DNA from: Mycetocola lacteus
Lineage (GTDB): Bacteria; Actinomycetota; Actinomycetes; Actinomycetales; Microbacteriaceae
Length of the DNA: 64,000 bases
Assembly: GCF_003667575.1 (NCBI RefSeq)
Contig: NZ_RCUY01000014.1
Location: forward strand, 1 to 64,000
Direction: 5' to 3'
A program made the position numbers and the translations under genes. Position 1 is the first letter of the stretch; each line of letters begins with the position of its first letter. Positions 18,880 to 27,570 of the stretch are shown here, in pieces. The notes beneath the pieces were generated by a model that ran no database searches, was not told the origin of the DNA, and saw nothing but the letters and a program-made list of their open reading frames with translations.

Positions 18880-20583
18880 CTATTCGACCCGCTCGACCGC
18901 ACCCTGCTGGGTCGCGATGACCCGCACATCGCTGGCCACCTGCTGCCAGGATCCCGAACGCCACTGCATCATGCGCCCGCCCTCGACCAGGACCCGCAGC
19001 TGATTCTCCGAGCTGCCCCCCACGATCTCCCGTCCGCCGGAAACCGTGACTAGGCTCTCGCTGCGGCCACCGATCGTGGACTGCACGATCTGAGCAACCC
19101 CCTGATCGTTGGTGCCCAGCGAGGCGACCGAGTTCTCATCCACCCAGGTGGCCGAGGCCGCAGACCCCGCGGCGGCCGGCACCCGAATGGGCTCACCGAG
19201 TTTGGACGGCACCCCGTTCTCATCCTTCTGGATACCCGCAACAAGCAGGGTGCTGCGCCCACCGGACACCACAAAAGCAAGCACCCGCGTCCCGTCTCGG
19301 GAAACCTGGAGCGAGACGATCTGCGAGGCATCCGGCCAGCTCGCAGCCACCGGATGCTGCTTCCCATCCGGGGTAATCACCAGGATTTCGCCGGGTGCAT
19401 CGTGAGGAACGGTCCAGATGTTGCCCGCCTCATCGATGCTCGGCGCGATCAGATGCGGACGAGCATCCACCAGTTCCGGCCCGCCGGGTCGGATCGCCGA
19501 AACCCCGCTGGGAGCGAGGGCCGCGATCAGCTGCCGGGTGCCGTCGATCGCCACCGCGCTGGGGTTCAGCGCCTCCACATGGGCCGAGAGTACGGCAATC
19601 TTTTCCAACCGGTCATCGGTCTGGAAACCGAATCCGTCCTTGGTCAACACCAGCGCGCGCGGATCGGTGCGCGCGCCCGAGATGGTGAGCGGAAGCGCCT
19701 CCTGGGCGACCCCGTTGATGCTCAACGAGATGGCCTTAATCGAGGAAACCTCGGACAGGCTCTCCGTGAGCTGCGCCTTCATCCGGCGCAGGGTGAGATC
19801 ATCCTGGCCACCTGCCTCACGGTTGAGGTTGATATTGGCCACGCTGTTGTCCACCGGTACGGCATCCGAGAGCAATCGTGTGCCCTCGGGGAACGCGCTT
19901 GAGACCGCTCCCGCGAGCCACGGGCTCGGGCCCGCCAGCAGCGCCTTGACCACGTTGGTTGACGTCGACGAACGTGAGGGGAACCAGCGTACCTCGGGCA
20001 CCAGCACACTCCAGGTCGGGTCAAAGAAGCGCAGCGTATAGGGCTTAAATACCTCGCGGAACTTGACCGGGTCCAGGATCACACCGTCCGGGGCACCCGA
20101 AATACGCCACTGACCATCCACTCGGGAAAACGTGAAATCCAGCTGAACGGATGAGTTTCCAAATGACGGGGTGTACTGGCCGGTGCTATCCACCGCCGCC
20201 TCGGGGTTGGTGGTCAGGGATAACCCGCCCGAGCCATCATCCGGGGTGATCTTGCGCTGTTCGGCCTGATCCACGATCGCCCGTGCATCGGGTTTCCAGG
20301 AACCGGCGAGGGTCGCGGTCAGGAATTCTCGCGCGGTTGCGTAGTTACCCGCGGGACTCGCGGCGGCCTCGATAAAGCCGGTGAGGATCTCCTCACGGCT
20401 GGCATCCTTTTCCGGACCTCGAGCCAGGAAGACCACCTCGGGTCCCTCGGGACGATCCACCGCGTGTCCGGCATTGACGCCGCCGCCCCGCGGAATGGTG
20501 GCGCACCCGGAAACCAGGAGCAGGGCAATGACCGCCCCGACCAGGGCGGTGCCCCGGCGACGCCAGGGGGTGGAGATACTCAT
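18880..20583 (-). CDS. lpqB: LpqB lipoprotein, accessory to the MtrAB system
   Basis: A 567-residue lipoprotein with signal peptide and lipobox LVSGC (Cys27), followed by TIPRGGGVN. It contains a GerMN-type domain (around 200-300, VRWFPSRSSTSTNVVKALLAGPSPWL and VPVDNSVANINLN) and a C-terminal beta-propeller-like region. In mycobacteria LpqB interacts with the extracytoplasmic part of MtrB and modulates MtrA activity and envelope homeostasis. It overlaps mtrB by four bases (ATGA), so translation is coupled, and is followed by comF. Length and position are standard. Confidence 0.95.
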   Translation of the reverse strand: MSISTPWRRRGTALVGAVIALLLVSGCATIPRGGGVNAGHAVDRPEGPEVVFLARGPEKDASREEILTGFIEAAASPAGNYATAREFLTATLAGSWKPDARAIVDQAEQRKITPDDGSGGLSLTTNPEAAVDSTGQYTPSFGNSSVQLDFTFSRVDGQWRISGAPDGVILDPVKFREVFKPYTLRFFDPTWSVLVPEVRWFPSRSSTSTNVVKALLAGPSPWLAGAVSSAFPEGTRLLSDAVPVDNSVANINLNREAGGQDDLTLRRMKAQLTESLSEVSSIKAISLSINGVAQEALPLTISGARTDPRALVLTKDGFGFQTDDRLEKIAVLSAHVEALNPSAVAIDGTRQLIAALAPSGVSAIRPGGPELVDARPHLIAPSIDEAGNIWTVPHDAPGEILVITPDGKQHPVAASWPDASQIVSLQVSRDGTRVLAFVVSGGRSTLLVAGIQKDENGVPSKLGEPIRVPAAAGSAASATWVDENSVASLGTNDQGVAQIVQSTIGGRSESLVTVSGGREIVGGSSENQLRVLVEGGRMMQWRSGSWQQVASDVRVIATQQGAVERVE

Positions 20584-22226
20584 GCGGTAGTCCCCTCAAA
20601 ATCGGTTTCATCGGGCCCCTCGGCTCCCGCGTCCACGGGTTCCAGCGGGAGCGGGGACGCCCCGAGGGTTTCGGTTTCGCCCTGGTGCCGGGGCAGGAGC
20701 AACCGGAAGTTAGATCCGGCCCCCGGACGCGACCACACCGCCAGGGTTCCCCCGTGCAGCTGGGCATCCTCAAGCGCAATCGCCAGGCCCAGCCCGGTCC
20801 CACCGATGGTGCGGCGGCGCGAGGGATCGGCTCGCCAGAACCGGTCAAAGGCTCGGGCGGCATCGGTCTCGTTCATGCCGAGACCGTAGTCGCGTACGGT
20901 GAGGGCCACGGTGCTCGCGGTGGAGTCGATGGTCATCACAACCGGTCGGCCCTCGCCGTGTTCGATGGCATTGCCCAGCAGGTTGTTGACGATCCGACGG
21001 ATTCGGCGCGGATCCATATCCACCGGACCGTACCCGCCCGGGGCCAGCACGATCAGCCGGGTGCCGCTCTGATCCGCGAGCTGCTGCATGCCGTCGGCGC
21101 AGTCGCGCACGAGTCCGGGCAGGCTCACCGGTTCCATCTCCAGCTGAATCGATCCGGCGTCATAGCGACTGATTTCCAGGAGATCGGCCAGCAGCAGTTC
21201 GAATCGCTGCGTCTGCGTGTGCAGCAGCTCTACCGTGCGCCCGGTGGTGGGCGAGAAGTCCTCGCGCTGGTCGTACAGCACGTCCCCGGCCAGTCGGATC
21301 GTGGTCAGCGGTGTGCGGAGCTCATGGGACACGTCGGAGACAAAGCGCTGTTGCACGCTGGACAGCGCCGCAAGTTTTTGGATCTGACCCTGCATGCTGT
21401 CGGCCATCCGGTTGAAGGAGCGTCCCAGCGTCGCCAGTTCGTCCTGGCCGCGCACCGGGATGCGCACCTCCAGGTCGCCCGCCGCCAACTTTGCCGAGGT
21501 CTGTGCGGCCACCTTGACCGGATCAGCCACCAGGCGCACCACAACCCAGGCGACTCCGCCCACCAGCAGCAGCAACACCAGGCCACCCACCAGGAGCGAG
21601 CGCTGGACAAAGCCCAGGGTCTCCTCGGTGCTGGCCAGGTTATAGCCGATGTACACCTCATAGGCGGCCCCATCGGGCAGCCGTACCTGGCCGCCCACGA
21701 TCAGGCCGGGATCGGTATGTTCGCCGCTTGCGGCGAGGGCCGTGGATTGCCACCACAGGCCATCGGGGTTCTTCTGGACCGTGCGACGCAGCTCGGCGCT
21801 GATCACCTCACCCTGCAGCCCGGGGGCCACAAAGTCCTGCGGCGCGGTCGCGCTGAAGGGCTGGTCCGGAACGCGGAAGGCGGCCACCAGCGGACTGCCC
21901 GACGCCTGGGCGAGGTCGGTGCGCGCCGTGGTCATCAGCGCCTGGAAATCGACGCGAGACTCGGCCGTGGACGAATCCAGGGTGCGCTGGGCGGTATCCA
22001 GCGCACGCCTGGTATCACTCTGAGCCTGAGCGGCCCGGGACTGATAGAGATCGCTCCCGATCGAGATGGTCATGTAGCCGCTGGACAGCATGATCGCCAG
22101 CGCGCTCAGCACCATCGTGATGGTGACCGCGCGAAACTGGAGCGAGTGGCGCCAGGCACGCATGATTCCACGAGGAATCCTCCGCCAGCGGCGGAGCCGA
22201 ACCGCGGAGAAGTAGTCTTCGGGCAT
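20580..22226 (-). CDS. mtrB: Sensor histidine kinase MtrB
   Basis: A 548-residue membrane kinase. Two transmembrane segments (about 34-55 and 211-232) enclose an extracytoplasmic domain. A HAMP linker (about 232-284, RLVADPVKVAAQTSAKLAAGDLEVRIP) precedes the dimerisation box SDVSHELRTPLTTIRLAG with phospho-His301. ATPase boxes follow: NNLLGNAIEHGEG, VRDYGLGM, FDRFWRADPSR and GGTGLGLAIALEDAQLHGG. It phosphorylates MtrA to control cell wall turnover and division genes. It lies 9 nt after mtrA and overlaps lpqB. Confidence 0.97.
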   Translation of the reverse strand: MPEDYFSAVRLRRWRRIPRGIMRAWRHSLQFRAVTITMVLSALAIMLSSGYMTISIGSDLYQSRAAQAQSDTRRALDTAQRTLDSSTAESRVDFQALMTTARTDLAQASGSPLVAAFRVPDQPFSATAPQDFVAPGLQGEVISAELRRTVQKNPDGLWWQSTALAASGEHTDPGLIVGGQVRLPDGAAYEVYIGYNLASTEETLGFVQRSLLVGGLVLLLLVGGVAWVVVRLVADPVKVAAQTSAKLAAGDLEVRIPVRGQDELATLGRSFNRMADSMQGQIQKLAALSSVQQRFVSDVSHELRTPLTTIRLAGDVLYDQREDFSPTTGRTVELLHTQTQRFELLLADLLEISRYDAGSIQLEMEPVSLPGLVRDCADGMQQLADQSGTRLIVLAPGGYGPVDMDPRRIRRIVNNLLGNAIEHGEGRPVVMTIDSTASTVALTVRDYGLGMNETDAARAFDRFWRADPSRRRTIGGTGLGLAIALEDAQLHGGTLAVWSRPGAGSNFRLLLPRHQGETETLGASPLPLEPVDAGAEGPDETDFEGTTA

Positions 22227-22235
22227 CGTGGGCCG

Positions 22236-22916
22236 CTACTCGGCGCTCCCGGCTCGGTAGCCGACGCCGCGCACCGTCATGACGATCCGGGGGTTATCCG
22301 GATCGAGCTCGACCTTTGAGCGCAGACGCTGCACGTGGACGTTGACCAGGCGGGTATCGGCCTTGTAGTGGTAGCCCCAGACCTGTTCCAGCAGGGCTTC
22401 GCGGCTAAAGACCTGCGCGGGCTTGGCGGCCAGGGCGTGCAGGAGGTCAAATTCGAGCGGGGTGAGGTTGATTCGCGAGGCACCTCGGCGCACCTCGTGG
22501 CCGGCCACATCGAGGATCAGGTCGCCGATGGCCAGCTCGGTCGCCGATGCTTCGCTCGCGGGGCGCAGCCGGGTACGCACCCGGGCGACCAGCTCCTTGG
22601 GGTTGAACGGCTTCACGATGTAGTCGTCGGCACCGGATTCGAGCCCCTTGACCACGTCCGCGGTGTCCGACTTGGCGGTCAGCATGATGATCGGTACGCC
22701 GGATTCCTGACGCAGGCGGGTGCAGATTTCGATCCCGTCCATCCCGGGCAGCATGAGATCGAGCAGCACCAGGTCGGGCTTGAACTCGTGGAAGGCACCC
22801 ACGGCGGCGGCACCGTCGGCGCAAAACTCCGGCTCAAAGCCTTCAGTGCGCAGCACGATCCCGATCATCTCGGCCAGCGCCGTGTCGTCATCAACCACCA
22901 AAATGCGTGGAGTCAT
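22236..22916 (-). CDS. mtrA: Response regulator MtrA (OmpR/PhoB type)
   Basis: A 226-residue regulator. The receiver domain starts MTPRILVVDDD and has phospho-acceptor Asp53 (LVLLDLMLPGMDG) and Lys in the IVKPFNPKEL loop. The winged-helix DNA-binding domain shows INLTPLEFDLLHALAAKPAQVFSREALLEQVWGY and RLVNVHVQRLRSKVE. The start at 22916 matches the family; upstream codons are non-coding in character. MtrA is usually an essential regulator of envelope, division and replication genes. It heads the mtrA-mtrB-lpqB-comF operon. A 253-bp region separates it from the divergent operon at 23170; it probably holds both promoters, though none was pinned down. Confidence 0.97.
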   Translation of the reverse strand: MTPRILVVDDDTALAEMIGIVLRTEGFEPEFCADGAAAVGAFHEFKPDLVLLDLMLPGMDGIEICTRLRQESGVPIIMLTAKSDTADVVKGLESGADDYIVKPFNPKELVARVRTRLRPASEASATELAIGDLILDVAGHEVRRGASRINLTPLEFDLLHALAAKPAQVFSREALLEQVWGYHYKADTRLVNVHVQRLRSKVELDPDNPRIVMTVRGVGYRAGSAE

Positions 22917-23169
22917 CGATCCCGTTCTCAGTATTCGCCGCGGGTTTGCACCGCGCAGGGGGGGAAACACAGTTCCCCTCACACTACCCGTTGTCGCCGG
23001 TTTAAGAGACGTATTCTCCCGGTCGTGGCGATTTCCCGTCCGGTCAGGGGCCGATACACGACAAATTTGACGTCGCTTTCGCCCCGCGGGGCGTGACTCT
23101 GCACGCGCGGCGACTCGGTGTGTCACGATGGAGACACGCTAGCCGCCCCGATAGCCGAGGAGAACTCCG

Positions 23170-24678
23170 GTGACCGACCCACGTTCACAGCACCAGCCCG
23201 AGCAGAATAGTGCGCGCTCGGATGGGTTTGACCCGGGTATTCCGGCCTTCACTCCGCCCTCGGCGGGTAATTTTGACCCCGCCACGGCGGTCCCCAGCTG
23301 GACCACTCCGGGCTATCCGACGGCACCGACGATGCCCGCTCCGGGCGGGCCGGGACCGGGTGCCGGCCGTCCACACGGAAGCTATTCGCCCCCGGGATAC
23401 ACGGGGCCCGGTGCGAACCAGTGGCAGGCTGCCCCCAAACCGGGGCTCATTCCGCTGCGCCCGCTCGCCTTCGGCACGCTGATGGGTGCGCCATTTCGTG
23501 TCCTGACCCGCAATCCGCGCGCCAGCCTGGGTAGCGCACTCCTCCTCCAGGCACCGATCAGCATCCTCTCGATGGTGATTGCCGGCTTCGGAATGGTCTG
23601 GTTTACGGATCGCATCGCGAGCGCCTCGTATGCCGATCGCGATGAGATTGCCATCGGTAGCGGCGCGGTTCTTCTCCTGCTGCTGCTGATTCCGATCCTG
23701 CTCTCGGCGTTCAGCGTGGCCTTCCTCCAGGGAGTCCTGGTGAGCGAGGTTTCGCGCGCAACCATCGGCGAAAAGCGCCGAATGGGGGAACTGTGGAAGG
23801 CCGTCTGGCCCCGGGTAGGACACCTGTTCCTCTTCAGCCTGTTGCAGATCGGCGTGATGATCGTCGCGGTGGCCGTGATCGCCGGCGCCGTGATCGCGAT
23901 CCTTGCGACCAACACCGACAACTGGGGGTGGGCGCTCCTGGCCGGCTTCCTGCTGGGTGCCGCCTTCTTCCTTCTGTTCGCCTGGCTGCTGATCAAAACC
24001 TCCCTGGTTCCCAGCGTGATTGTGCTGGAGCGCCGCGGGGTTGGCGCAGCCATTCAGCGTTCCTGGCGCCTGACCAACGGGTATTTCTGGAAGACGCTGG
24101 GTATTCAGTTCCTGGTTAACGCGATCGTCTCGGCGGTCAGCCAGATCGTGGTGTTCCCGGTCTCCATCGCCGTCAGCCTGCTGACCACACTGTTCATGCC
24201 CACCGGCGAGACCGATATGTATGGGGCGGTGATCAGCCAGGCGGTGCCGAGCCTGATCGTCGGGGTAATTTCGCTGCTGATTGGCTCGATTTCGGTGGTG
24301 ATCCAGTCCTCCGTCGTGGCGCTGATCTATATCGATCTGCGCATGCGCAAGGAGGGTCTGGATATCGACCTGCTGCGCTACGTCGAGGCCGGCGCAACCT
24401 CGAGTGATCTGCCCGATCCGTTCAGCATCGTGCGCAGCGAGTCCGCGGCATCGGCGGGTCAGTATCGCTCGGGTGGACCGGCCGGACCACAGTCCTACGC
24501 GGCGCCCGGATATCCGGCAGCGCCCGGATATCCGGCAGCGCCCGGCTACCCGGCGGCTCCTGGATACCCCGCGGCACCCGGTTCGCAGGCAGCTCCCGGC
24601 CCGCACTCCCCCACCGGGCCCAGCTACCCGGCACCGCCCACGGACACCCCGAGCGGCTCAGATTCGGGAAACCAATGA
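23170..24678 (+). CDS. Multi-pass membrane protein (GDPD-membrane-domain-like) with APGYPA repeats
   Basis: A 502-residue protein. The N-terminal 95 residues are Pro/Gly-rich and cytoplasmic, ending KPGLIPLRPLAFGTLMGAPFRVLTRNPRASLG, the typical entry to a six-segment membrane domain found beside glycerophosphodiester phosphodiesterases. Membrane segments fall between about 115 and 390. The C-terminal 60 residues are tandem Ala-Pro-Gly-Tyr-Pro-Ala repeats from an 18-bp unit. The GTG start at 23170 follows GAGGAGAAC. It heads a five-gene operon with DUF4129, DUF4350, MoxR and DUF58 genes, with 4-bp overlaps or short gaps. Its function is unknown, probably in membrane or envelope organisation. 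Confidence 0.75.
   Translation: MTDPRSQHQPEQNSARSDGFDPGIPAFTPPSAGNFDPATAVPSWTTPGYPTAPTMPAPGGPGPGAGRPHGSYSPPGYTGPGANQWQAAPKPGLIPLRPLAFGTLMGAPFRVLTRNPRASLGSALLLQAPISILSMVIAGFGMVWFTDRIASASYADRDEIAIGSGAVLLLLLLIPILLSAFSVAFLQGVLVSEVSRATIGEKRRMGELWKAVWPRVGHLFLFSLLQIGVMIVAVAVIAGAVIAILATNTDNWGWALLAGFLLGAAFFLLFAWLLIKTSLVPSVIVLERRGVGAAIQRSWRLTNGYFWKTLGIQFLVNAIVSAVSQIVVFPVSIAVSLLTTLFMPTGETDMYGAVISQAVPSLIVGVISLLIGSISVVIQSSVVALIYIDLRMRKEGLDIDLLRYVEAGATSSDLPDPFSIVRSESAASAGQYRSGGPAGPQSYAAPGYPAAPGYPAAPGYPAAPGYPAAPGSQAAPGPHSPTGPSYPAPPTDTPSGSDSGNQ
24502..24600 (+). repeat. 18-bp tandem repeat encoding APGYPA
   Basis: About 5.5 copies of an 18-bp unit. The first two copies (24502-24519 and 24520-24537) are identical, and the next three diverge step by step. 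Each encodes Ala-Pro-Gly-Tyr-Pro-Ala or a close variant in the C-terminal tail. Confidence 0.85.
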
Positions 24679-25334
24679 GTGTGCGTTTTGCCGAGCCTCC
24701 GCTCACTCCCGATGTCCCGGAGGCACAGGACTGGCTGAGTAACGAGCTCGCAAAGCCCGAGTATGCGGCGGCCACCCCCAACCTTTTTGACCGCCTGGTG
24801 AACCAGTTTCTGCAGTGGTTGGGGCGTCTGTTCAGCGGCAACATCGACGGCCCCGGTGACTGGGTGCCGGTGTTGCTTTTGCTCCTGGTTGCCGCCGCGG
24901 TCATCGCCGTGGTGCTGATCTGGGGTCGACCACGGCTCAACCGTGCCCGCACCGCCTCGGTGCAGGCGCTGTTTGGTGAGCGTGACACCCGCAGTGCGGC
25001 CGAGATTCGCGCGGCGGCGGCCCGGGCGGCCGGTGCCGGCGACTATAACCTCGCGGTGTTGGAGGGGTATCGGGCTCTCTGCCGCGACCTGGATGAGCGC
25101 ACGATTATTGCCCTGGATCCGGGCAGCACTGCCCACCAGGCAGCCATGGCCGCGGGCCACGCATTCCCCGAGTTTGGCGGCGTGCTGGCCCAGACGGCCA
25201 ACGATTTCGATGCCGTCCGTTACCTCTCGGTCCCGGCCTCCGCCGAGCAGTGGGAGCGGATCCGCAGCACCGACTACGACCTGCGCGCGCAGCGTCCGGT
25301 GCTCGCCGGCGTGGGCGAGGGGATGCGGACATGA
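24675..25334 (+). CDS. DUF4129-domain membrane protein
   Basis: A 219-residue protein with one central membrane segment (VPVLLLLLVAAAVIAVVLIWG, about 65-85). The C-terminal cytoplasmic part matches DUF4129: AAARAAGAGDYNLAVLEGYRALCRDLDERTIIALDPGSTAHQAA. It starts inside the last codon region of the upstream gene (ATGA overlap) and its stop overlaps the DUF4350 start. Such proteins accompany MoxR/DUF58 pairs and transglutaminase-like proteins in actinobacteria and are thought to form a membrane assembly. The molecular role is unknown. Confidence 0.82.
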   Translation: MSVRFAEPPLTPDVPEAQDWLSNELAKPEYAAATPNLFDRLVNQFLQWLGRLFSGNIDGPGDWVPVLLLLLVAAAVIAVVLIWGRPRLNRARTASVQALFGERDTRSAAEIRAAAARAAGAGDYNLAVLEGYRALCRDLDERTIIALDPGSTAHQAAMAAGHAFPEFGGVLAQTANDFDAVRYLSVPASAEQWERIRSTDYDLRAQRPVLAGVGEGMRT

Positions 25335-26581
25335 GTGTGCTCGAAACCGACACGACACCCGAGGTGGCCTCCCCCGCGCTGACCCCCACGGTCCGCGGAT
25401 TCCTGCGTCAACGACGCTTCTGGATCATCGCGGCGGCGGTGATCGTCGTCACCGCCCTGATTCTGATGGTGCTTGGCAATGCCGGCAACGCCCGCGGTCG
25501 AGACCTCTCGGCCGAGGACCCCTCGCCGGTGGGATCACAGGCGGTGGCGAATGTGCTGCGGGACCACGGGGTCCGCATCACCGTTGCGCACTCCTTTGAG
25601 CAGGCAAAATCGGCGCTCGAATCCGCGCCCGGGACCCTCCTCTTCGCCGATACCGGCGGATATCTGGACGGCACTCGGGTGCAGGAACTCGCGAATACCG
25701 CAACCTCAACGGTGCTGGTGGACCCGGGATTCTCGATCCTGTCCGAATTTGATCTCGGCGTGATGCCCGCGGGCTTGGCCTCGGATGAGGTCTCCAAAGA
25801 GGTGGCCTGCCGGGTACCCGCGGCCGTCCGCGCGGGCAGCATCACCACCGGACGGGTGTTCCAGACCGAGTCCGCAACCGGGTGCTTCGGTACCCCCACC
25901 GACGGATACTCGCTGGTGGTGAGCGAGGATCACAAGGTGACCGTGCTCGGGTCGCGGTCGGTCCTGCAAAACGAATCCGTGCTGCGGGAGGGCAACGCCG
26001 CTCTCGCGGTGGGCCTGCTGGGGGAAAATACCCACCTGGTTTGGTACATCCCCACCGCGGCAGACCTGGAAGATACCGGTATCACCTCCCTCGAGGATGC
26101 GACGCCGGTCTGGCTCACCCCGGTTTTGCTGCTGCTGTTTGTCACCGCACTGGCGGCCTTTGTGTGGCGTGGACGTCGATTCGGCAAGCTCGTCGCCGAG
26201 GATCTGCCCGTGGTGGTTCCGGCCTCGGAAACCCGTCGGGGACGCGCCCGCCTCTACCAGCGGGTGGGCGCACGCACCCGGGCTCTGGATGCGCTTCGGA
26301 TCGGGGTGGTGGATCGATCCAGCGCGCTGCTGGGCCTCCCCCGGCAGACATCCGCCGATGAGGTGGCCCTCGCCGTCGCCGACCGGCTGGGCCATTCCCG
26401 TGCCGACATCTTCGACCTGCTGATTGCCCGTCCGGCCTCCACCGAGGCCGAACTGGTCCAGCTCGCCCGAGCCCTTCACGATCTGGAGGACGCGCTGGCC
26501 GCGGCCCTGGATCCCAGCCGTCCGACATCGCCCGGGCAGGCACCCCACCATACCGATCCCTCGTCCCTCGACCGGAAGTAG
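25331..26581 (+). CDS. DUF4350-domain membrane protein
   Basis: A 416-residue protein. It has a first membrane segment (FWIIAAAVIVVTALILMVLG, about 31-50), then a large extracytoplasmic DUF4350 domain beginning DPSPVGSQAVANVLRDHGVRITVAHSFEQAKSAL, a second membrane segment (PVLLLLFVTALAAFVW, about 265-281) and a cytoplasmic helical tail ending in an Ala/Asp-rich helix. The ATG at 25331 overlaps the DUF4129 stop (ATGA), which decides the start over a longer reading at 25250. DUF4350 resembles the regulatory or sensor partner of MoxR systems. Function unknown. Confidence 0.82.
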   Translation: MSVLETDTTPEVASPALTPTVRGFLRQRRFWIIAAAVIVVTALILMVLGNAGNARGRDLSAEDPSPVGSQAVANVLRDHGVRITVAHSFEQAKSALESAPGTLLFADTGGYLDGTRVQELANTATSTVLVDPGFSILSEFDLGVMPAGLASDEVSKEVACRVPAAVRAGSITTGRVFQTESATGCFGTPTDGYSLVVSEDHKVTVLGSRSVLQNESVLREGNAALAVGLLGENTHLVWYIPTAADLEDTGITSLEDATPVWLTPVLLLLFVTALAAFVWRGRRFGKLVAEDLPVVVPASETRRGRARLYQRVGARTRALDALRIGVVDRSSALLGLPRQTSADEVALAVADRLGHSRADIFDLLIARPASTEAELVQLARALHDLEDALAAALDPSRPTSPGQAPHHTDPSSLDRK

Positions 26582-26586
26582 CTACG

Positions 26587-27570
26587 ATGACACTCAGCGC
26601 CGAAGAAATCCACGCCCGCGACAACAACCTGCGCGGTGCCCTGGCCCGGGTTCGGGCCGAGGTGGGCAAGTCCGTTGTGGGGCAGGACGCCGCCGTCAGC
26701 GGTCTGATCATCGCCCTCCTCGCCCAGGGGCATGTGCTCCTGGAGGGTGTGCCGGGTGTGGCCAAGACCCTGCTGGTGCGTACACTCAGTACCGCGCTGT
26801 CGCTGGACACCAAGCGGGTGCAGTTCACCCCCGACCTGATGCCGGGCGATGTGACCGGTTCGCTGGTGTACGACGCCAAGGCTGGAGATTTCGAGTTCCG
26901 TCGTGGTCCGGTCTTCACCAACCTGCTGCTCGCGGATGAGATCAACCGCACGCCCCCGAAGACCCAGTCGGCGCTGCTGGAGGCCATGGAGGAGCGCCAG
27001 GTGTCGGTGGACGGCGTCTCGCTGCCGCTGCCGAGCCCGTTCCTGGTGGCCGCGACCATGAACCCGATCGAGTATGAGGGCACCTATACGCTGCCCGAGG
27101 CCCAGCTTGACCGATTCCTGCTGAAGCTGGTGCTGGATCTGCCCGAGCGCGACACCGAGATCGAGGTGCTGCGCCGTCACGCGCTGGGATTCAACCCACG
27201 CGACCTGGGCGGAGCCGGCGTACAGCCGGTGCTCAGCGCCGAAGAGCTCACGGCCGCCCAGGCCGCCGCCGCACAGACCACCGTCTCCGGCGACGTGCTG
27301 GCCTACCTGGTGGATCTGGCCCGCGCCACCCGGCAGAGCCCGTCGGTGCGCATGGGTGTGAGCCCGCGTGGTGCCACCGCGCTGCTGGCCAGTGCTAAGG
27401 CGTGGGCCTGGCTGAGTGGATACCCGGCGGTGACCCCCGATCACGTGCAGGCGATGGTCCTGCCGGTCTGGCGTCACCGGTTGCAGCTGCGTCCCGAAGC
27501 CGAGCTGGAGGGTGTGTCCGCGGACACCATTCTGCGCTCGATCATGCAGCAGGTTCAGGTTCCCATCTAA
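26587..27570 (+). CDS. MoxR-family AAA+ ATPase
   Basis: A 327-residue AAA+ ATPase with Walker A GVPGVAKT (about 54-61), Walker B and following LLLADEINRTPPKTQSALLEAMEERQVS, sensor 1 FLVAATMNPIEYEGTYTLPEAQLDRF and a C-terminal lid with RMGVSPRGATALL. MoxR proteins act as chaperones that insert cofactors or assemble complexes with von Willebrand factor A proteins, usually the neighbouring DUF58 protein. Its stop (TAA) is immediately followed by the DUF58 start with no spacing, so the two are coupled. No anomalies. Confidence 0.93.
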   Translation: MTLSAEEIHARDNNLRGALARVRAEVGKSVVGQDAAVSGLIIALLAQGHVLLEGVPGVAKTLLVRTLSTALSLDTKRVQFTPDLMPGDVTGSLVYDAKAGDFEFRRGPVFTNLLLADEINRTPPKTQSALLEAMEERQVSVDGVSLPLPSPFLVAATMNPIEYEGTYTLPEAQLDRFLLKLVLDLPERDTEIEVLRRHALGFNPRDLGGAGVQPVLSAEELTAAQAAAAQTTVSGDVLAYLVDLARATRQSPSVRMGVSPRGATALLASAKAWAWLSGYPAVTPDHVQAMVLPVWRHRLQLRPEAELEGVSADTILRSIMQQVQVPI

